A stretch of 64,000 bases of DNA from Reyranella soli (lineage in GTDB: Bacteria; Pseudomonadota; Alphaproteobacteria; Reyranellales; Reyranellaceae): contig NZ_BKAJ01000038.1 in the NCBI RefSeq assembly GCF_007992495.1, forward strand, positions 1-64,000, in the 5' to 3' direction. Each line of letters begins with the position of its first letter. The stretch's first letter is position 1. Positions 17,584 to 26,328 of this stretch are shown here, piece by piece. The notes beneath the pieces were generated by a model. It saw only the letters and a program-made list of their open reading frames with translations. It was not told where the DNA came from and did no database searches. The position numbers and the translations under genes were made by a program.

Positions 17584-18264
17584 TCACTGCGGCTCGTCGC
17601 GCATCGCCGACAAGAGCTTTTTGCCGAAGACTTCGTTGTGAAGCCGCGCCTCTGCTTCCGCGCGCTCGGGATCGCGGGCGATCAGGGCCGCTGCCAGCGG
17701 CTGATGGTGCTGGATGACCACCGACCAATCGTCCGGCTCGTTGTAGACGTTGGTGCTCGCGATATAGAGCCGGACCTGCTGCTCGACCTGCCGATAATGC
17801 TCGGAGAGCCGGCCGTGGTCCGCCAGGTCGACGATTGCCTGGTGGAAGGCGAAGTCGGCCTTGTTGATGTCGTTGACGCGGCCGCGGTGGCAGGCGGCCG
17901 ATAGGTCCTCCATCACCTTGGTCACGCGGGCGCTGCCGCTGTCCGTCATGCGCTCGGCCGCGAGCCTGGCCGCGAGGCTCTCCAGGCTGCTGCGCAGCGT
18001 CCATAGTTCCCAGACGTCCCGTGACGAGAGGGCGACGACCTGCCATCCGGTGTAGGGGATCTGGACGAGGATGCCTTCCGATGCCAGGCGATGCAGCCCC
18101 ATGCGCAGCGTCGCGCGGGCGATTCCCAGCTGTTCGGCGAGGGGTGTCTCGGTGAGTCGCGCCCCCGGCTTCAGGGCCCCCGACAGGATGTGTTCGCGCA
18201 GGCTGACCGTGGCCTGGGCCTCGGCCGAAAGGCGGGCGATGGGACGAAGCGCGCGTTTCTCCAT
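17584..18264 (-). CDS. GntR-family regulator, FCD (FadR-like) subgroup
   Basis: A 226-residue protein. Residues ~15-80 are a GntR winged helix (LREHILSGALKPGARLTETPLAEQLG), and the remainder is an all-helical FCD ligand-binding domain with the expected acidic/histidine metal residues in DFAFHQAIVDLADH and QHHQPL. FCD regulators usually bind small carboxylates. It is divergent from the ABC-transporter/racemase/dioxygenase cluster, with 214 bases between starts, and a seven-base-arm palindrome in that gap is a good operator candidate. It is therefore the likely repressor of the cluster. Confidence 0.88.
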   Translation of the reverse strand: MEKRALRPIARLSAEAQATVSLREHILSGALKPGARLTETPLAEQLGIARATLRMGLHRLASEGILVQIPYTGWQVVALSSRDVWELWTLRSSLESLAARLAAERMTDSGSARVTKVMEDLSAACHRGRVNDINKADFAFHQAIVDLADHGRLSEHYRQVEQQVRLYIASTNVYNEPDDWSVVIQHHQPLAAALIARDPERAEAEARLHNEVFGKKLLSAMRDEPQ

Positions 18265-18422
18265 GGGCTGAACTCACCTCGGTGGATGTCGTGCCCGGCG
18301 TGACGAAGCGATCAAAACTTCAGCGTCGCTCCGCCCGTCGGACAGGCAGATCACACGACAAGGCCGCGATTTCAATCACTTAGCCGAAAGAGCAGTGCAC
18401 AGATTGCGGCCATTATTGCCGA

Positions 18423-18439
18423 TTGACGACAATCGTCAA
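18423..18439. promoter_or_regulatory. palindromic operator candidate for the GntR regulator
   Basis: TTGACGA-CAA-TCGTCAA is a perfect seven-base inverted repeat with a three-base centre. It sits 40 bases before the ATG of the transporter binding-protein gene, between the divergent starts. The size fits FCD-type GntR operators. Assignment rests on position and symmetry only. Confidence 0.55.
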
Positions 18440-18478
18440 CACGACTTTACTCGCCAGCGGGATCACAAGGGGGACCGC

Positions 18479-19500
18479 ATGTTTCATCTCAATCGCCGCC
18501 ACGCCTTGGCCGGTCTTGCCGCGACCGCGGTGTCGGGGCGGGCCCTGGCCCAGCCGTCGACCTTCACGACCAACATGTACGGCGGCCGCTGGGAGAACAC
18601 CTGGCGAGAGAAGGTGCTGCCGCCATTCGCCAAGACGATCGGCCGTTCGGTGACGCTCGACATCGGCCTCGGCGCGCGCTGGGTCGCCAACTTCCGCGCC
18701 GCGGGCAAGGACAACCCGCCATTCTCGGCGCTGATGCTGAACGAACGCTTCACGGCGATGCTGCGCGACGAGGGCTATTTCGAAACGCTGACGCCGGCGC
18801 TGGTGCCCAACCTCGCTGACGTCGTGCCCTCGGCCAAGCTCAAGGGCGACACCGCCGTGTCCGCCATGCTGGCGCCGATGGTGATCGCCTACCGTACCGA
18901 CCTGGTGAAGATCCCGCCGCGCGCCTGGGCCGACCTATGGCGCCCGGACCTGAAGGGGCAGATCGGCCTCTACGCCATCACCAATTCGGCCGCGGTCATG
19001 CTGGCGCTGTGGGCGGCCGAGCATTTCGGCAAGGGCATCACCGACATCGATACCGCGGTGAAGAAGTTCGCCGAGCTGAAGCCCTTCCCGCAGATCGCCT
19101 ACTCGGCGCAGCTCACGCCGCTCCTGGTGCAAGGACAGATTGCCGTCGCGCCGATCGATCTTGGCGAGATCGTACCCCTGAAGCAGAAGGGCGTGCCGCT
19201 CGACTTCGTCGTGCCCGAGGAAGGCATGATGATCTTCGACCAGTCCTTCAGCATCCGGCCAACGGCGCCGACAAGGCCGCAGCGGGCAAGTACCTCGACT
19301 ATGTGCTGAGTCCTGAGATCCAGCTCTTCATGGCCAGGGAGTGGCTGATCGCGCCGACCAACAGCAAGGTGACGCTGCCGGCCGAGCTCGAATCCTTGCC
19401 GCTGACGCCGGCCGCCATCGCCAAGGCCAAGCGCTTCGACTGGACCGAGGTGAACAAGCTCACCGCCGATCTCGCCACGGCGTGGTCCAAGGCCATCTAG
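18479..19500 (+). pseudogene. ABC transporter substrate-binding protein (PotD/PotF-like), frameshifted
   Basis: Reading from the ATG at 18479 (AAGGGGGA ribosome site) gives a signal peptide with a twin-arginine-like RRHALAGLAATAVSGRALAQ start and a class of binding protein used by spermidine/putrescine-type importers. At 19251-19260 (gcatccggcc) the frame breaks: the first frame runs into RPTAPTRPQRAS and stops at 19309, while the next frame continues the family ending (ANGADKAAAGKYLDYVLSPE ... TAWSKAI) to 19500. Inserting one base, giving an ATC-CTG-GCC reading, restores one protein of about 340 residues. It is either a real one-base deletion that inactivates the importer or a sequence error; the rest of the operon is intact. 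Confidence 0.8.
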
Positions 19501-19507
19501 CGGTCGG

Positions 19508-20566
19508 ATGAGCAGCCTCGAGATCAGCGCGCTGTGCAAGCGCTACGGCCCGGCCGTGGCGCTCGACGGCGTCAGCCTGACGGCCGGGCAGGGCGAACTC
19601 GTGAGCCTGCTTGGCCCGTCAGGCTGCGGCAAGACGACGGCCCTGCGCTGCATCGCGGGCTTCATCGATCCCGATGATGGCGACATCCGCGCCAACGGCG
19701 TCAGTATCCTCGCAACACCGTCCAGCAAGCGCGACTTCGGCGTCGTCTTCCAGAACTACGCCCTGTTTCCCCACCTCAACGTGGCGGAGAACGTCGGCTA
19801 TGGCCTGCTCTTTCGCAAAGGCAGCAAGGCCGAGCGCGAGCGCCGCGTGCGCGAGGTGCTCGAGCAGGTGCAGCTTGTCGGGCTCGAGCACCGCCTGCCG
19901 CGCGAGCTGTCGGGCGGCCAGCAGCAACGCGTGGCGCTGGCCCGCGCGCTGGTCATCCAGCCGAGGCTCCTGCTGCTCGACGAGCCCCTGGCCAATCTCG
20001 ACGCCCGCCTGCGTGACGACGTGCGCTGGCTGATCCGCGACGTGCAGCAGGCCAGCCGCACCACGGCCTTCTACGTCACCCACGACCAGGCCGAGGCGAT
20101 GGCGATCTCCGACAAGATCGCCGTCATGAAGAACGGCAAGGTCGCGCAGTTCGCTTCGCCGCGCGAGATCTACCAGCGGCCGGCCGAACGCTATGTCGCC
20201 TCCTTCACCGGCGAGGCGAACTTCCTTGCCGCTGAGGTCGAGCGCGCGCTGGGCGGCGGCCTGTTCCGGGTGCGCGCCGGCGGCGCCACGCTCGACGTCA
20301 GGGGCGCCGGACCATTTGCCGGCAGCGCCGTCCTGCTGGCCCGGCCCGAGAGCCTCGCCATCGTGACCGACGGTACGGGGCAGCTCGAAGGGCGCGTCGT
20401 CAAATCGGTGTTCCTCGGCGCCGTCCAGCATTGCGAGGTCGTGCTGCGCGACGGCGCCAGCGTGCGGCTCGGCACGCCGCCGGACCGTCCGCTGCCTGCC
20501 GACGGCACGGTCTCCGTCCGGCTCGACGTCGATCGCACCTGGCTGATGCCTGACGCCGTGCCGTGA
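19508..20566 (+). CDS. ABC transporter ATP-binding protein, PotA-like
   Basis: A 352-residue ATPase. Walker A is GPSGCGKT (36-43), the Q-loop lies in VVFQNYALFP, the signature is LSGGQQQRVALARAL (134-148), and Walker B is LLLLDEP with D158/E159, followed by the switch histidine in YVTHDQAEAM. The C-terminal ~110 residues form a TOBE-type domain, typical of the polyamine/iron/thiamine importer group. It starts eight bases after the binding-protein gene and overlaps the next permease gene by GTGA, so it powers the inner-membrane importer of this operon. The solute is unknown. Confidence 0.93.
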   Translation: MSSLEISALCKRYGPAVALDGVSLTAGQGELVSLLGPSGCGKTTALRCIAGFIDPDDGDIRANGVSILATPSSKRDFGVVFQNYALFPHLNVAENVGYGLLFRKGSKAERERRVREVLEQVQLVGLEHRLPRELSGGQQQRVALARALVIQPRLLLLDEPLANLDARLRDDVRWLIRDVQQASRTTAFYVTHDQAEAMAISDKIAVMKNGKVAQFASPREIYQRPAERYVASFTGEANFLAAEVERALGGGLFRVRAGGATLDVRGAGPFAGSAVLLARPESLAIVTDGTGQLEGRVVKSVFLGAVQHCEVVLRDGASVRLGTPPDRPLPADGTVSVRLDVDRTWLMPDAVP

Positions 20567-21417
20567 CGCGCCGTCTTCCTCGTCTGGCGCTCGGCCTTCC
20601 GGCCGTCCTGCTGCTGCTCGTCTTCCTCATCCTGCCCTATGCCGAGATGATCACGATGAGCTTCCGCACCTCGCAGCCGGGGACGATGCACGGCGCGGGC
20701 TTCACCGCCGATCACTATCGCAACGTGATGTCGGGCGGGCTCTATCTCGGGGCGCTGGCCCGCAGCCTGTTGCTTGCGCTCTTCATCACGCTTGCCTGCC
20801 TCGTGGTCTCCTATCCGATCGCCTGGCACCTCTCGCGCGCCAGCGGCCGCAAGGCCCTGCTGCTCTATGCCTGCGTAGCCTCGCCGCTGATGATCGGCGT
20901 GCTGATCCGCAACTTCGGCTGGATGATCATCGTCAACGTCGACGGCCCGCTCAACCGCGTGCTCCTGTCGCTCGGGCTCATCGACCGGCCGTTGCGGCTC
21001 CTGTTCACGCAGGGCCTCGTCGCGCTGGCGCTGGTCCATGTCTTCACGCCGTTCATGGTGCTGCCGATCAACAATGCGTTGCGCAACATCAATCCGGCAG
21101 TCATCGAGGCATCGCGCTCGCTGGGCGCCAGCCGCTTCGCCACCTTCTGGAAGGTGATCCTTCCGCTCAGCTTTCCCGGGATCCAACCCGGTTTGATCCT
21201 GGTCTTTGTGCTGGCGACGGCAGCCTATGTCACGCCGGCCCTGCTGGGCGGCCAGATGGTGACGATGATGCCGACCCTGGTCGTGCAGACCCTGGTCGGC
21301 ACGTTCGACTGGCCGCTCGGCGCGACGCTGGCCGTCGTCATGGCGACCGCCGCGCTGATCGCGGTCGTCGTCTTCTCGCTCGCGACCCAGCGCCTCATGG
21401 AACGGGTGCGGGCATGA
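20563..21417 (+). CDS. ABC transporter permease, PotB-like
   Basis: A 284-residue inner-membrane protein beginning at GTG within the GTGA overlap. It has six predicted membrane helices and the EAA loop EASRSLGASRFATFWKVILPL (around residues 185-205) that contacts the ATPase. It pairs with the next gene as the heterodimeric channel. The start is fixed by the four-base overlap with the ATPase stop. Confidence 0.92.
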   Translation: MTRRLPRLALGLPAVLLLLVFLILPYAEMITMSFRTSQPGTMHGAGFTADHYRNVMSGGLYLGALARSLLLALFITLACLVVSYPIAWHLSRASGRKALLLYACVASPLMIGVLIRNFGWMIIVNVDGPLNRVLLSLGLIDRPLRLLFTQGLVALALVHVFTPFMVLPINNALRNINPAVIEASRSLGASRFATFWKVILPLSFPGIQPGLILVFVLATAAYVTPALLGGQMVTMMPTLVVQTLVGTFDWPLGATLAVVMATAALIAVVVFSLATQRLMERVRA

Positions 21418-22217
21418 CCGTCGCGTCGCTGGGATCGCGGGCGTCGCGGCTCGCAGGCTCGTCGCTGATCGTGCTGCTTTATGCCTTCCTGCTGATCCCG
21501 CTGGTGGCCGTGGTCGCGGCCTCGCTGACGGCGGGCGAGTTCATGCGCCTGCCGCCCGAGGGCCTGTCCCTGCGCTGGTTCGCGCGCTTCTTCCAGCGCG
21601 GCGATCTCGTCGAGGCGCTGCTGATGTCGCTGCGCATCGCGCTGGTGAGCACGCTCGTGACGGGCATCGTCGCGCTGATGGCGGCGCTCGCCAGCCAGTC
21701 GCTGTCGCGGCGGATGGCCGTCTGGTTCCAGATCGGCATGACCTTGCCGCTCCTGATCCCCGAGCTGCTGACCGCCATCGGCTTGCTGTTCTTCCTCTAC
21801 AGGATCGGGCTCGGCAAGACGGTCCTGGGGCTGCAGATCGGCCACATCGTGCTGGCCTTTCCCTATTGCTACGTCTCCATCGCCGCGGCGCTGCGCCAGA
21901 TCGATCCGGCACTCGACGATGCCTCGGGCAGCCTCGGCGCCTCGGGATGGCAGACCTTCCGGCACGTCACCCTGCCGCTCGCCATGCCCGGCCTGGTGAT
22001 GGGCGCGGTGTTCGCCTTCATCACGTCGTTCGATCTCTACACCGTCTCACTGCTGCTGAAGCCGATCGGCGGCAACACGCTGCCGCTGGCACTGTTCGAC
22101 TTCCTCACCTACGAGTTCAGCCCCACCGCCGCGGCGGCCGCGACCATGTCGGTCCTGCTCGCCTTCGCGGGCGTGGCGGTGATCCAGAAGCTCGTCGGTC
22201 TTCAACGGGCCTTTTGA
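21414..22217 (+). CDS. ABC transporter permease, PotC-like
   Basis: A 267-residue permease, second half of the channel. The EAA-type loop reads DASGSLGASGWQTFRHVTLPL, and six hydrophobic segments are visible. It overlaps the previous permease by ATGA, and the racemase-like gene begins one base after its stop, so transport and metabolism genes are translated as one block. Confidence 0.92.
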   Translation: MTVASLGSRASRLAGSSLIVLLYAFLLIPLVAVVAASLTAGEFMRLPPEGLSLRWFARFFQRGDLVEALLMSLRIALVSTLVTGIVALMAALASQSLSRRMAVWFQIGMTLPLLIPELLTAIGLLFFLYRIGLGKTVLGLQIGHIVLAFPYCYVSIAAALRQIDPALDDASGSLGASGWQTFRHVTLPLAMPGLVMGAVFAFITSFDLYTVSLLLKPIGGNTLPLALFDFLTYEFSPTAAAAATMSVLLAFAGVAVIQKLVGLQRAF

Positions 22218-22218
22218 A

Positions 22219-22920
22219 ATGACATCCAGGATCCTCTATCAACTGACCAGTCCCATGCATCGCACGCTGGGCCAAGCCGAGATCGACCGCCGGCGCGACG
22301 CGCTGTCGGCGCTGGTGTCGCCGGGTACGACCGTGTCGGTCGAGCCGCTGGAAGAGGGGCCGCCCGCCGTCGAATCCCTGGCCGACATCGCCGTCGTGGG
22401 GGCGGAGCTCGTGCGCGAGTTGCCGCGCTGGCGGGCGGCAAACTACGACGCCATCGTGATCGGCTGCTTCAGCGACCCCGGATTGGCGGCGCTGCGTGAC
22501 CTGATCGAGATCCCGGTCGTCGGGCCGGGCGCGAGCTCGGTGCATATCGCCGCGCAGTTCGGCGATCGCTTCGGCGTCCTGTCGAGCGAGCCCACCCCCA
22601 AGGGCCTGCATGCGCGCTTCCGCTCGCTGGGCGTCGGCGACCTGTTCGTCTCGGAGCGCATGGTCGGCTGCTCGGTCCTCGACCTGTCGCGCCGGCGCAA
22701 TGAGGTTTTAGGCGGCATCGTCGAGGCGGCAAAAGCCTGTGTCGCGGACGGCGCCGACGTGCTCGTGCTGGGCTGTCTCGGAATGGGCTTCATGCCCGGG
22801 CTGACCGACCTGCTGCAGCGCGAGGCCCGCGTTCCCGTCGTCAATCCCGTGATCGCCGCGCTCAAGACCGCCGAAGCCGCCATCAGCCTCGGGCTGCGAT
22901 CCGGCGTCGCCTTTCACTAG
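22219..22920 (+). CDS. Asp/Glu/hydantoin racemase family protein
   Basis: A 233-residue protein of the cofactor-independent two-cysteine racemase superfamily. The two catalytic-position cysteines are C83 (VIGCFSDPG) and C186 (LVLGCLGMG). Hydantoin and allantoin racemases interconvert the enantiomers of cyclic ureides, and maleate isomerases share the fold. Its place between an importer and an oxygenase suggests it acts on the imported compound. The exact substrate is not evident. Confidence 0.85.
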   Translation: MTSRILYQLTSPMHRTLGQAEIDRRRDALSALVSPGTTVSVEPLEEGPPAVESLADIAVVGAELVRELPRWRAANYDAIVIGCFSDPGLAALRDLIEIPVVGPGASSVHIAAQFGDRFGVLSSEPTPKGLHARFRSLGVGDLFVSERMVGCSVLDLSRRRNEVLGGIVEAAKACVADGADVLVLGCLGMGFMPGLTDLLQREARVPVVNPVIAALKTAEAAISLGLRSGVAFH

Positions 22921-22940
22921 GAAAACAGGAGGAAAGCACC

Positions 22941-23927
22941 ATGCAGTCTCTCGCACCAAGCCTGCCCCCGGTCCGCGCCGACGCTCCTGAGGAGATCCCG
23001 GTCCTCGACCTCGGCGCCTATCTCGCCGGCGAGCCTGGCGCGCTGCAGCAGCTCGGCGCCGAGCTGCGTCGCGCCTTCGAGCAGATCGGTTTCTACTTCA
23101 TCGTCAACCACGGCGTGCCGCAGTCGCTGGTCGACGCCGCGTTCGCCGAAGCCGCGCGCTTCCACGCCCAGCCGCTCGAAGCCAAGCTGGCCGTCAAGAT
23201 CGACGAGAGCCTGGTCGGCTATTTGCCGGTACGCGGCTCGACCACGCGGCACTCGCAGATCAACCGTGACAACAAGCCCAACGTCAACGAGGCGTTCTTC
23301 AGCCGCCGCGATGTCAACAAGTGGCCGGCGAACCTGCCCGGATTTCGCGAAACCGTGGTCGCCTATCAGGCGGCCATGGAGAAGCTCGGCAAGTCTCTGC
23401 TGCCGATCTATGCGACCGCGCTCGACCTGCCGGCCGACCATTTCGACGCCCTGTTCGCCGAGCCGAGCTACACGCTGCGCATGTCGCACTACCCGCAGCA
23501 CGACGCGCCGGCCGACAACGAGTTCGGCCTGGCGCCGCACACCGACACCAGCTTCATGACGCTGCTCGCGCAGAACAAGATCCCCGGCCTGTCGATCCGC
23601 CTGCCGACCGGGCGCTGGGTCGATGCGCCGGCGATCGACGGCGCCTTCCTGGTCAATGGCGGCGACCTGCTGCGCCGCTGGACCAACGACCGCTTCCTGG
23701 CGACGCCGCATCGCGTGGCCAATCGTTCAGGCAAGGAACGCTATGCCATCCCGTTCTTTTTCGACTGCGGCGCCGGGGTGAGCATGGAATGCCTGCCGAC
23801 CTGCCGCGAGGACGGCCAGCCGCCGCGCTACGAGCCGATCACCTACGCGGCCTATATGGACTGGTATCGGCAGATGAACTACGGCCAGGCGAAAGATCGC
23901 TCGGGCGTCAGCCTCTCCGCGTACTAG
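22941..23927 (+). CDS. isopenicillin-N-synthase-family 2-oxoglutarate/Fe(II) dioxygenase
   Basis: A 328-residue protein. The N-terminal DIOX_N half (IPVLDLGAYLAGEPG ... GFYFIVNHGVP) is followed by the jelly-roll core. The iron triad is H200, D202 (APHTDTSF) and H257 (TPHRV). The co-substrate arginine is R267 in RYAI; relatives commonly have R-Y-S, so Ser is replaced by Ala here. A good ribosome site (AGGAGGAAAG) precedes the ATG. It probably hydroxylates or desaturates the compound imported by the operon. Confidence 0.88.
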   Translation: MQSLAPSLPPVRADAPEEIPVLDLGAYLAGEPGALQQLGAELRRAFEQIGFYFIVNHGVPQSLVDAAFAEAARFHAQPLEAKLAVKIDESLVGYLPVRGSTTRHSQINRDNKPNVNEAFFSRRDVNKWPANLPGFRETVVAYQAAMEKLGKSLLPIYATALDLPADHFDALFAEPSYTLRMSHYPQHDAPADNEFGLAPHTDTSFMTLLAQNKIPGLSIRLPTGRWVDAPAIDGAFLVNGGDLLRRWTNDRFLATPHRVANRSGKERYAIPFFFDCGAGVSMECLPTCREDGQPPRYEPITYAAYMDWYRQMNYGQAKDRSGVSLSAY

Positions 23928-24080
23928 GCCCGAGGGTCACTCACCCTTCTTCAAGTCGAAGCACAGGAAAAGAAATCGCTTGATGCTCACGGCGCCGACG
24001 TGGTGTTGCCGTGGGTCATATCAAGGCCGGCCAGGCGCATTCCGCGGCTTCGTGGTCGGGCTGCAACATCGGGAGCAACC

Positions 24081-24458
24081 GTGAAAACCGACGACATCAC
24101 CCGCGTACCCAACAAGACGTTTCCTGCCAAGTCGTCGGTGGCGACCTATCGCCTGCCCGGGGGCGGCGGCTTTCTCTGGGCGGTGGCGACCTCTCCCGAT
24201 CGCACGCAGGATATTCGTGTCCAGACGCTCGGCGCGCTGGGGGTCATCGACAAATACCTGAAGGGTGCCGGCCTCGACCGCACCCGCACCGTCAAGGCCG
24301 AGATCGTGGTGACCGACCACGACAACAAGCCGGCGTTCGACGAAGCCTGGGCGACCTGGATGCCGGCGGGCCATGGGCCCGTCCGCTCTTTCGTTCAGTC
24401 GGTGATGCCGGAAGGCGACCTGATCGAGATCATCATCACCGCCGCGTTGCCAGCATAG
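24081..24458 (+). CDS. RidA-family (YjgF/YER057c/UK114) protein
   Basis: A 125-residue protein starting at GTG, with GGGAG seven to eight bases upstream. The pattern VWAVATSPDRT... VQTLGALGVIDKYLKGAGLD... VTDHDNKPAFDEAWATWM... fits the RidA chorismate-mutase-like fold. RidA enzymes deaminate reactive enamines/imines or hydrolyse related products. It ends the racemase/dioxygenase cluster and may clear an unstable imine formed there. The 153 bases between it and the dioxygenase hold no supported gene. Confidence 0.82.
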   Translation: MKTDDITRVPNKTFPAKSSVATYRLPGGGGFLWAVATSPDRTQDIRVQTLGALGVIDKYLKGAGLDRTRTVKAEIVVTDHDNKPAFDEAWATWMPAGHGPVRSFVQSVMPEGDLIEIIITAALPA

Positions 24459-24494
24459 CGACCGCCCGACCGTTTATCCGTCAGTTCCGTGCGA

Positions 24495-25145
24495 TCAATG
24501 TGTCGCCGGATCGATCCGGTCGATGGTCTCCACGGCGCCCCACAAGGTAGCCGCCGTCACTCCTAGCGAGCAGAGCGCGGCCAACAGGGCGAGCAGGAGG
24601 GCAAGCCCGTCCTCCTCCAGATAGGCAAGCGCCAGCATCATGATCACCAGCGCGGGCATGACATGGGTGAACGGCACCGGCGACACCAGTGTCAGCCCCA
24701 GCAACAGCATCGCGGTGCCGGTCATTCGTCGCGTGGTCTCGAACAAGGTGGGCGACCGCGGGCGGATCAGCCTTTCGACCCAGGCGAGCCGCGGCGCGAC
24801 AAGGGCAATGAGGCGGGCCAGGCGATCGACACTGATTTCGCGGCGGGCGAGCAACTGCGGCAGTACGGCCTTGTCATGGCCGAGGATGAGCTGGATCGCT
24901 GGCCATGCGATCAGCACGCCAACGAAGGCAGAGGCGCCGGGCATCAGCGCGATGATCGCCATCACCAGCAACGTCACGCCGAACGATCGGTCCCCGAGCT
25001 CGTTCATCAGCCAGCCGATGGAAACATGCGTCCCTTCGGGCCGCTCCAGCATGCGCGACAAGTGTACGGAGGCCGGCAGGTGGTCAGGCGGGGCACAGTC
25101 GTCTGGCATCGAAGGCAACAGCTCGCGGGCGTTCAGCGGCGCCAC
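24495..25145 (-). CDS. ExoD family membrane protein
   Basis: A 216-residue protein with the ExoD pattern: a soluble N-terminus with LERPEGTHVSIGWLMNELGDRSFG, then several hydrophobic segments (LLVMAIIALMPG, FVGVLIAWPAIQLILG, MLLLGLTLVSPVPFTHVMPALVIMMLALA). ExoD was described as needed for exopolysaccharide synthesis in rhizobia; its molecular role is unclear. The GTG start at 25145 overlaps the preceding gene by 13 bases. It is the last gene of a tightly packed minus-strand set. Confidence 0.85.
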   Translation of the reverse strand: MAPLNARELLPSMPDDCAPPDHLPASVHLSRMLERPEGTHVSIGWLMNELGDRSFGVTLLVMAIIALMPGASAFVGVLIAWPAIQLILGHDKAVLPQLLARREISVDRLARLIALVAPRLAWVERLIRPRSPTLFETTRRMTGTAMLLLGLTLVSPVPFTHVMPALVIMMLALAYLEEDGLALLLALLAALCSLGVTAATLWGAVETIDRIDPATH

Positions 25146-25462
25146 TCGTCCTCGGCGGGCAGCCCAGCCAGGATGTCGGCGTGTGCAGTGCTTGCCCTGG
25201 AGTCGAAGCGGCTGCCGGAGAAGCGTAACGCCAGGACCCTGCCGTCCTCGGTCGTCAGTTCGAGGTCTCGGCGACCGACGGCAGTGGCAAGTTCGGCCGG
25301 CGCCATGCAGATCTCGCCGGAGCCTATGACTTCACCAGGCCTGGTGCAGTAGCCGTCGATCTCGTAACGGGCAGAGCCCAGCACAACGTCGTGGCATCGC
25401 AGCGTTCCATCGCCGCGCAGCACGCCGAGGTGACGCATCGAGGCGCGCGACGACCGCTTCAT
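25133..25462 (-). CDS. hypothetical beta-rich protein
   Basis: A 109-residue protein. The ATG at 25462 overlaps the previous gene's stop (ATGA); an inner ATG at 25438 is possible. The sequence from MRHLGVLRGDGTLRCHDVVLG onward alternates short hydrophobic and polar runs like a small beta barrel and has no motif I recognise. It overlaps ExoD by 13 bases, so it is translationally tied to both neighbours. Confidence 0.65.
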   Translation of the reverse strand: MKRSSRASMRHLGVLRGDGTLRCHDVVLGSARYEIDGYCTRPGEVIGSGEICMAPAELATAVGRRDLELTTEDGRVLALRFSGSRFDSRASTAHADILAGLPAEDEWRR

Positions 25463-26169
25463 TGTAGTCCACCGGCTGTCGGCTGCCGCCCCATGTTGCC
25501 GAGGCGCACGTGAAGATCGAAGGGTTGGCCTGCTGCTCCGAAGCGCTCGACGCGACCCTGGCGCTCGAAGCCCAACCAGTTGAGCCACTGGCTGTGGAAG
25601 CGGTTGCGCGTGTCACATACCGTTTGCAGCACTGGCCACTGCCGCTGCCAGACATCGACCTGCAGGCGCGACAGCCACACCAGGTTGATGAGGTCGTCAC
25701 GCTCGAGCGTCGATATCATCGCCACCCAGGGTGTCGCTGCACGAGATGTCGTCGGCGACCCGGAGCAGGGGACAATGCCGAAGATTGCCGCCGCGTCGTC
25801 GCGGATGCGGAGGACGTGCGAACCACCCGCCACCCAGCCCTGCAACACATCGAGAGCGGGGCGCCCTTCCAGCGTCTCCATCTCCAGGCGATCCTCGGCA
25901 CTCAGGAGCCCGGCGACACGTTCGACATCGCCAGCTGACGTACGCCGGATGCTGCAGCCGGGCGGCAGCCGGCGCGTCGGCGAGTCGCTCGGTCCGATGG
26001 GATGGGGAACGGCGGAAGTCGTGTCCGCGGGTCCGTCGGCAACTGCCGGTCCGCTCCGGATCATCGTCGGCAGGCGGACCGAGGCGGTGCGGCGGTCGCG
26101 ACCGAGGGCCCGCAGGAGGGCGAGTTCCCCACGGACAAGCCAATCGACGCTGCGCAGTTGGCGGTGCAC
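25459..26169 (-). CDS. GNAT-like protein related to T7 gp13-type internal virion proteins
   Basis: A 236-residue protein from a GTG at 26169, with AGGTGA just upstream; an ATG at 26064 is the alternative. The N-terminal ~75 residues are low-complexity and basic. From IRRTSAGDVERVAGLL the layout follows the acyltransferase-like fold of phage gp13: a beta bulge AAAIFGIVPCS, a WVAMIST strand, and TVCDTRNRFHSQWLNWLGF, matching the 'N-x-V-x-x-x-N-x-x-H-x-x-W-L-x-x-L-G' block. Whether it transfers acyl groups is unknown. It lies 159 bases downstream of an acyl carrier protein gene on the same strand, which makes an ACP-linked role worth testing. Confidence 0.6.
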   Translation of the reverse strand: MHRQLRSVDWLVRGELALLRALGRDRRTASVRLPTMIRSGPAVADGPADTTSAVPHPIGPSDSPTRRLPPGCSIRRTSAGDVERVAGLLSAEDRLEMETLEGRPALDVLQGWVAGGSHVLRIRDDAAAIFGIVPCSGSPTTSRAATPWVAMISTLERDDLINLVWLSRLQVDVWQRQWPVLQTVCDTRNRFHSQWLNWLGFERQGRVERFGAAGQPFDLHVRLGNMGRQPTAGGLQ

Positions 26170-26328
26170 GAATCACCTTTGGTCGGCGGGCAGGCGGGAG
26201 CGTAAGGCGAGCCTCTCTCTCAGCCGCCGACGCCCAGAGGGTCGCTGCCGACGATCTTTCAGAATTGGGGATCGCCGGGGCGAACCGCAAGGCGCGCACC
26301 CATCGAAATGGGCAACCAGATACGCCGG

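Noticed and set aside
23983..24084. A 33-residue frame (MLTAPTWCC...) overlapping the RidA start
   Set aside because: No ribosome site, unusual cysteine/arginine content, no membrane helix, and no sign of conservation can be seen.
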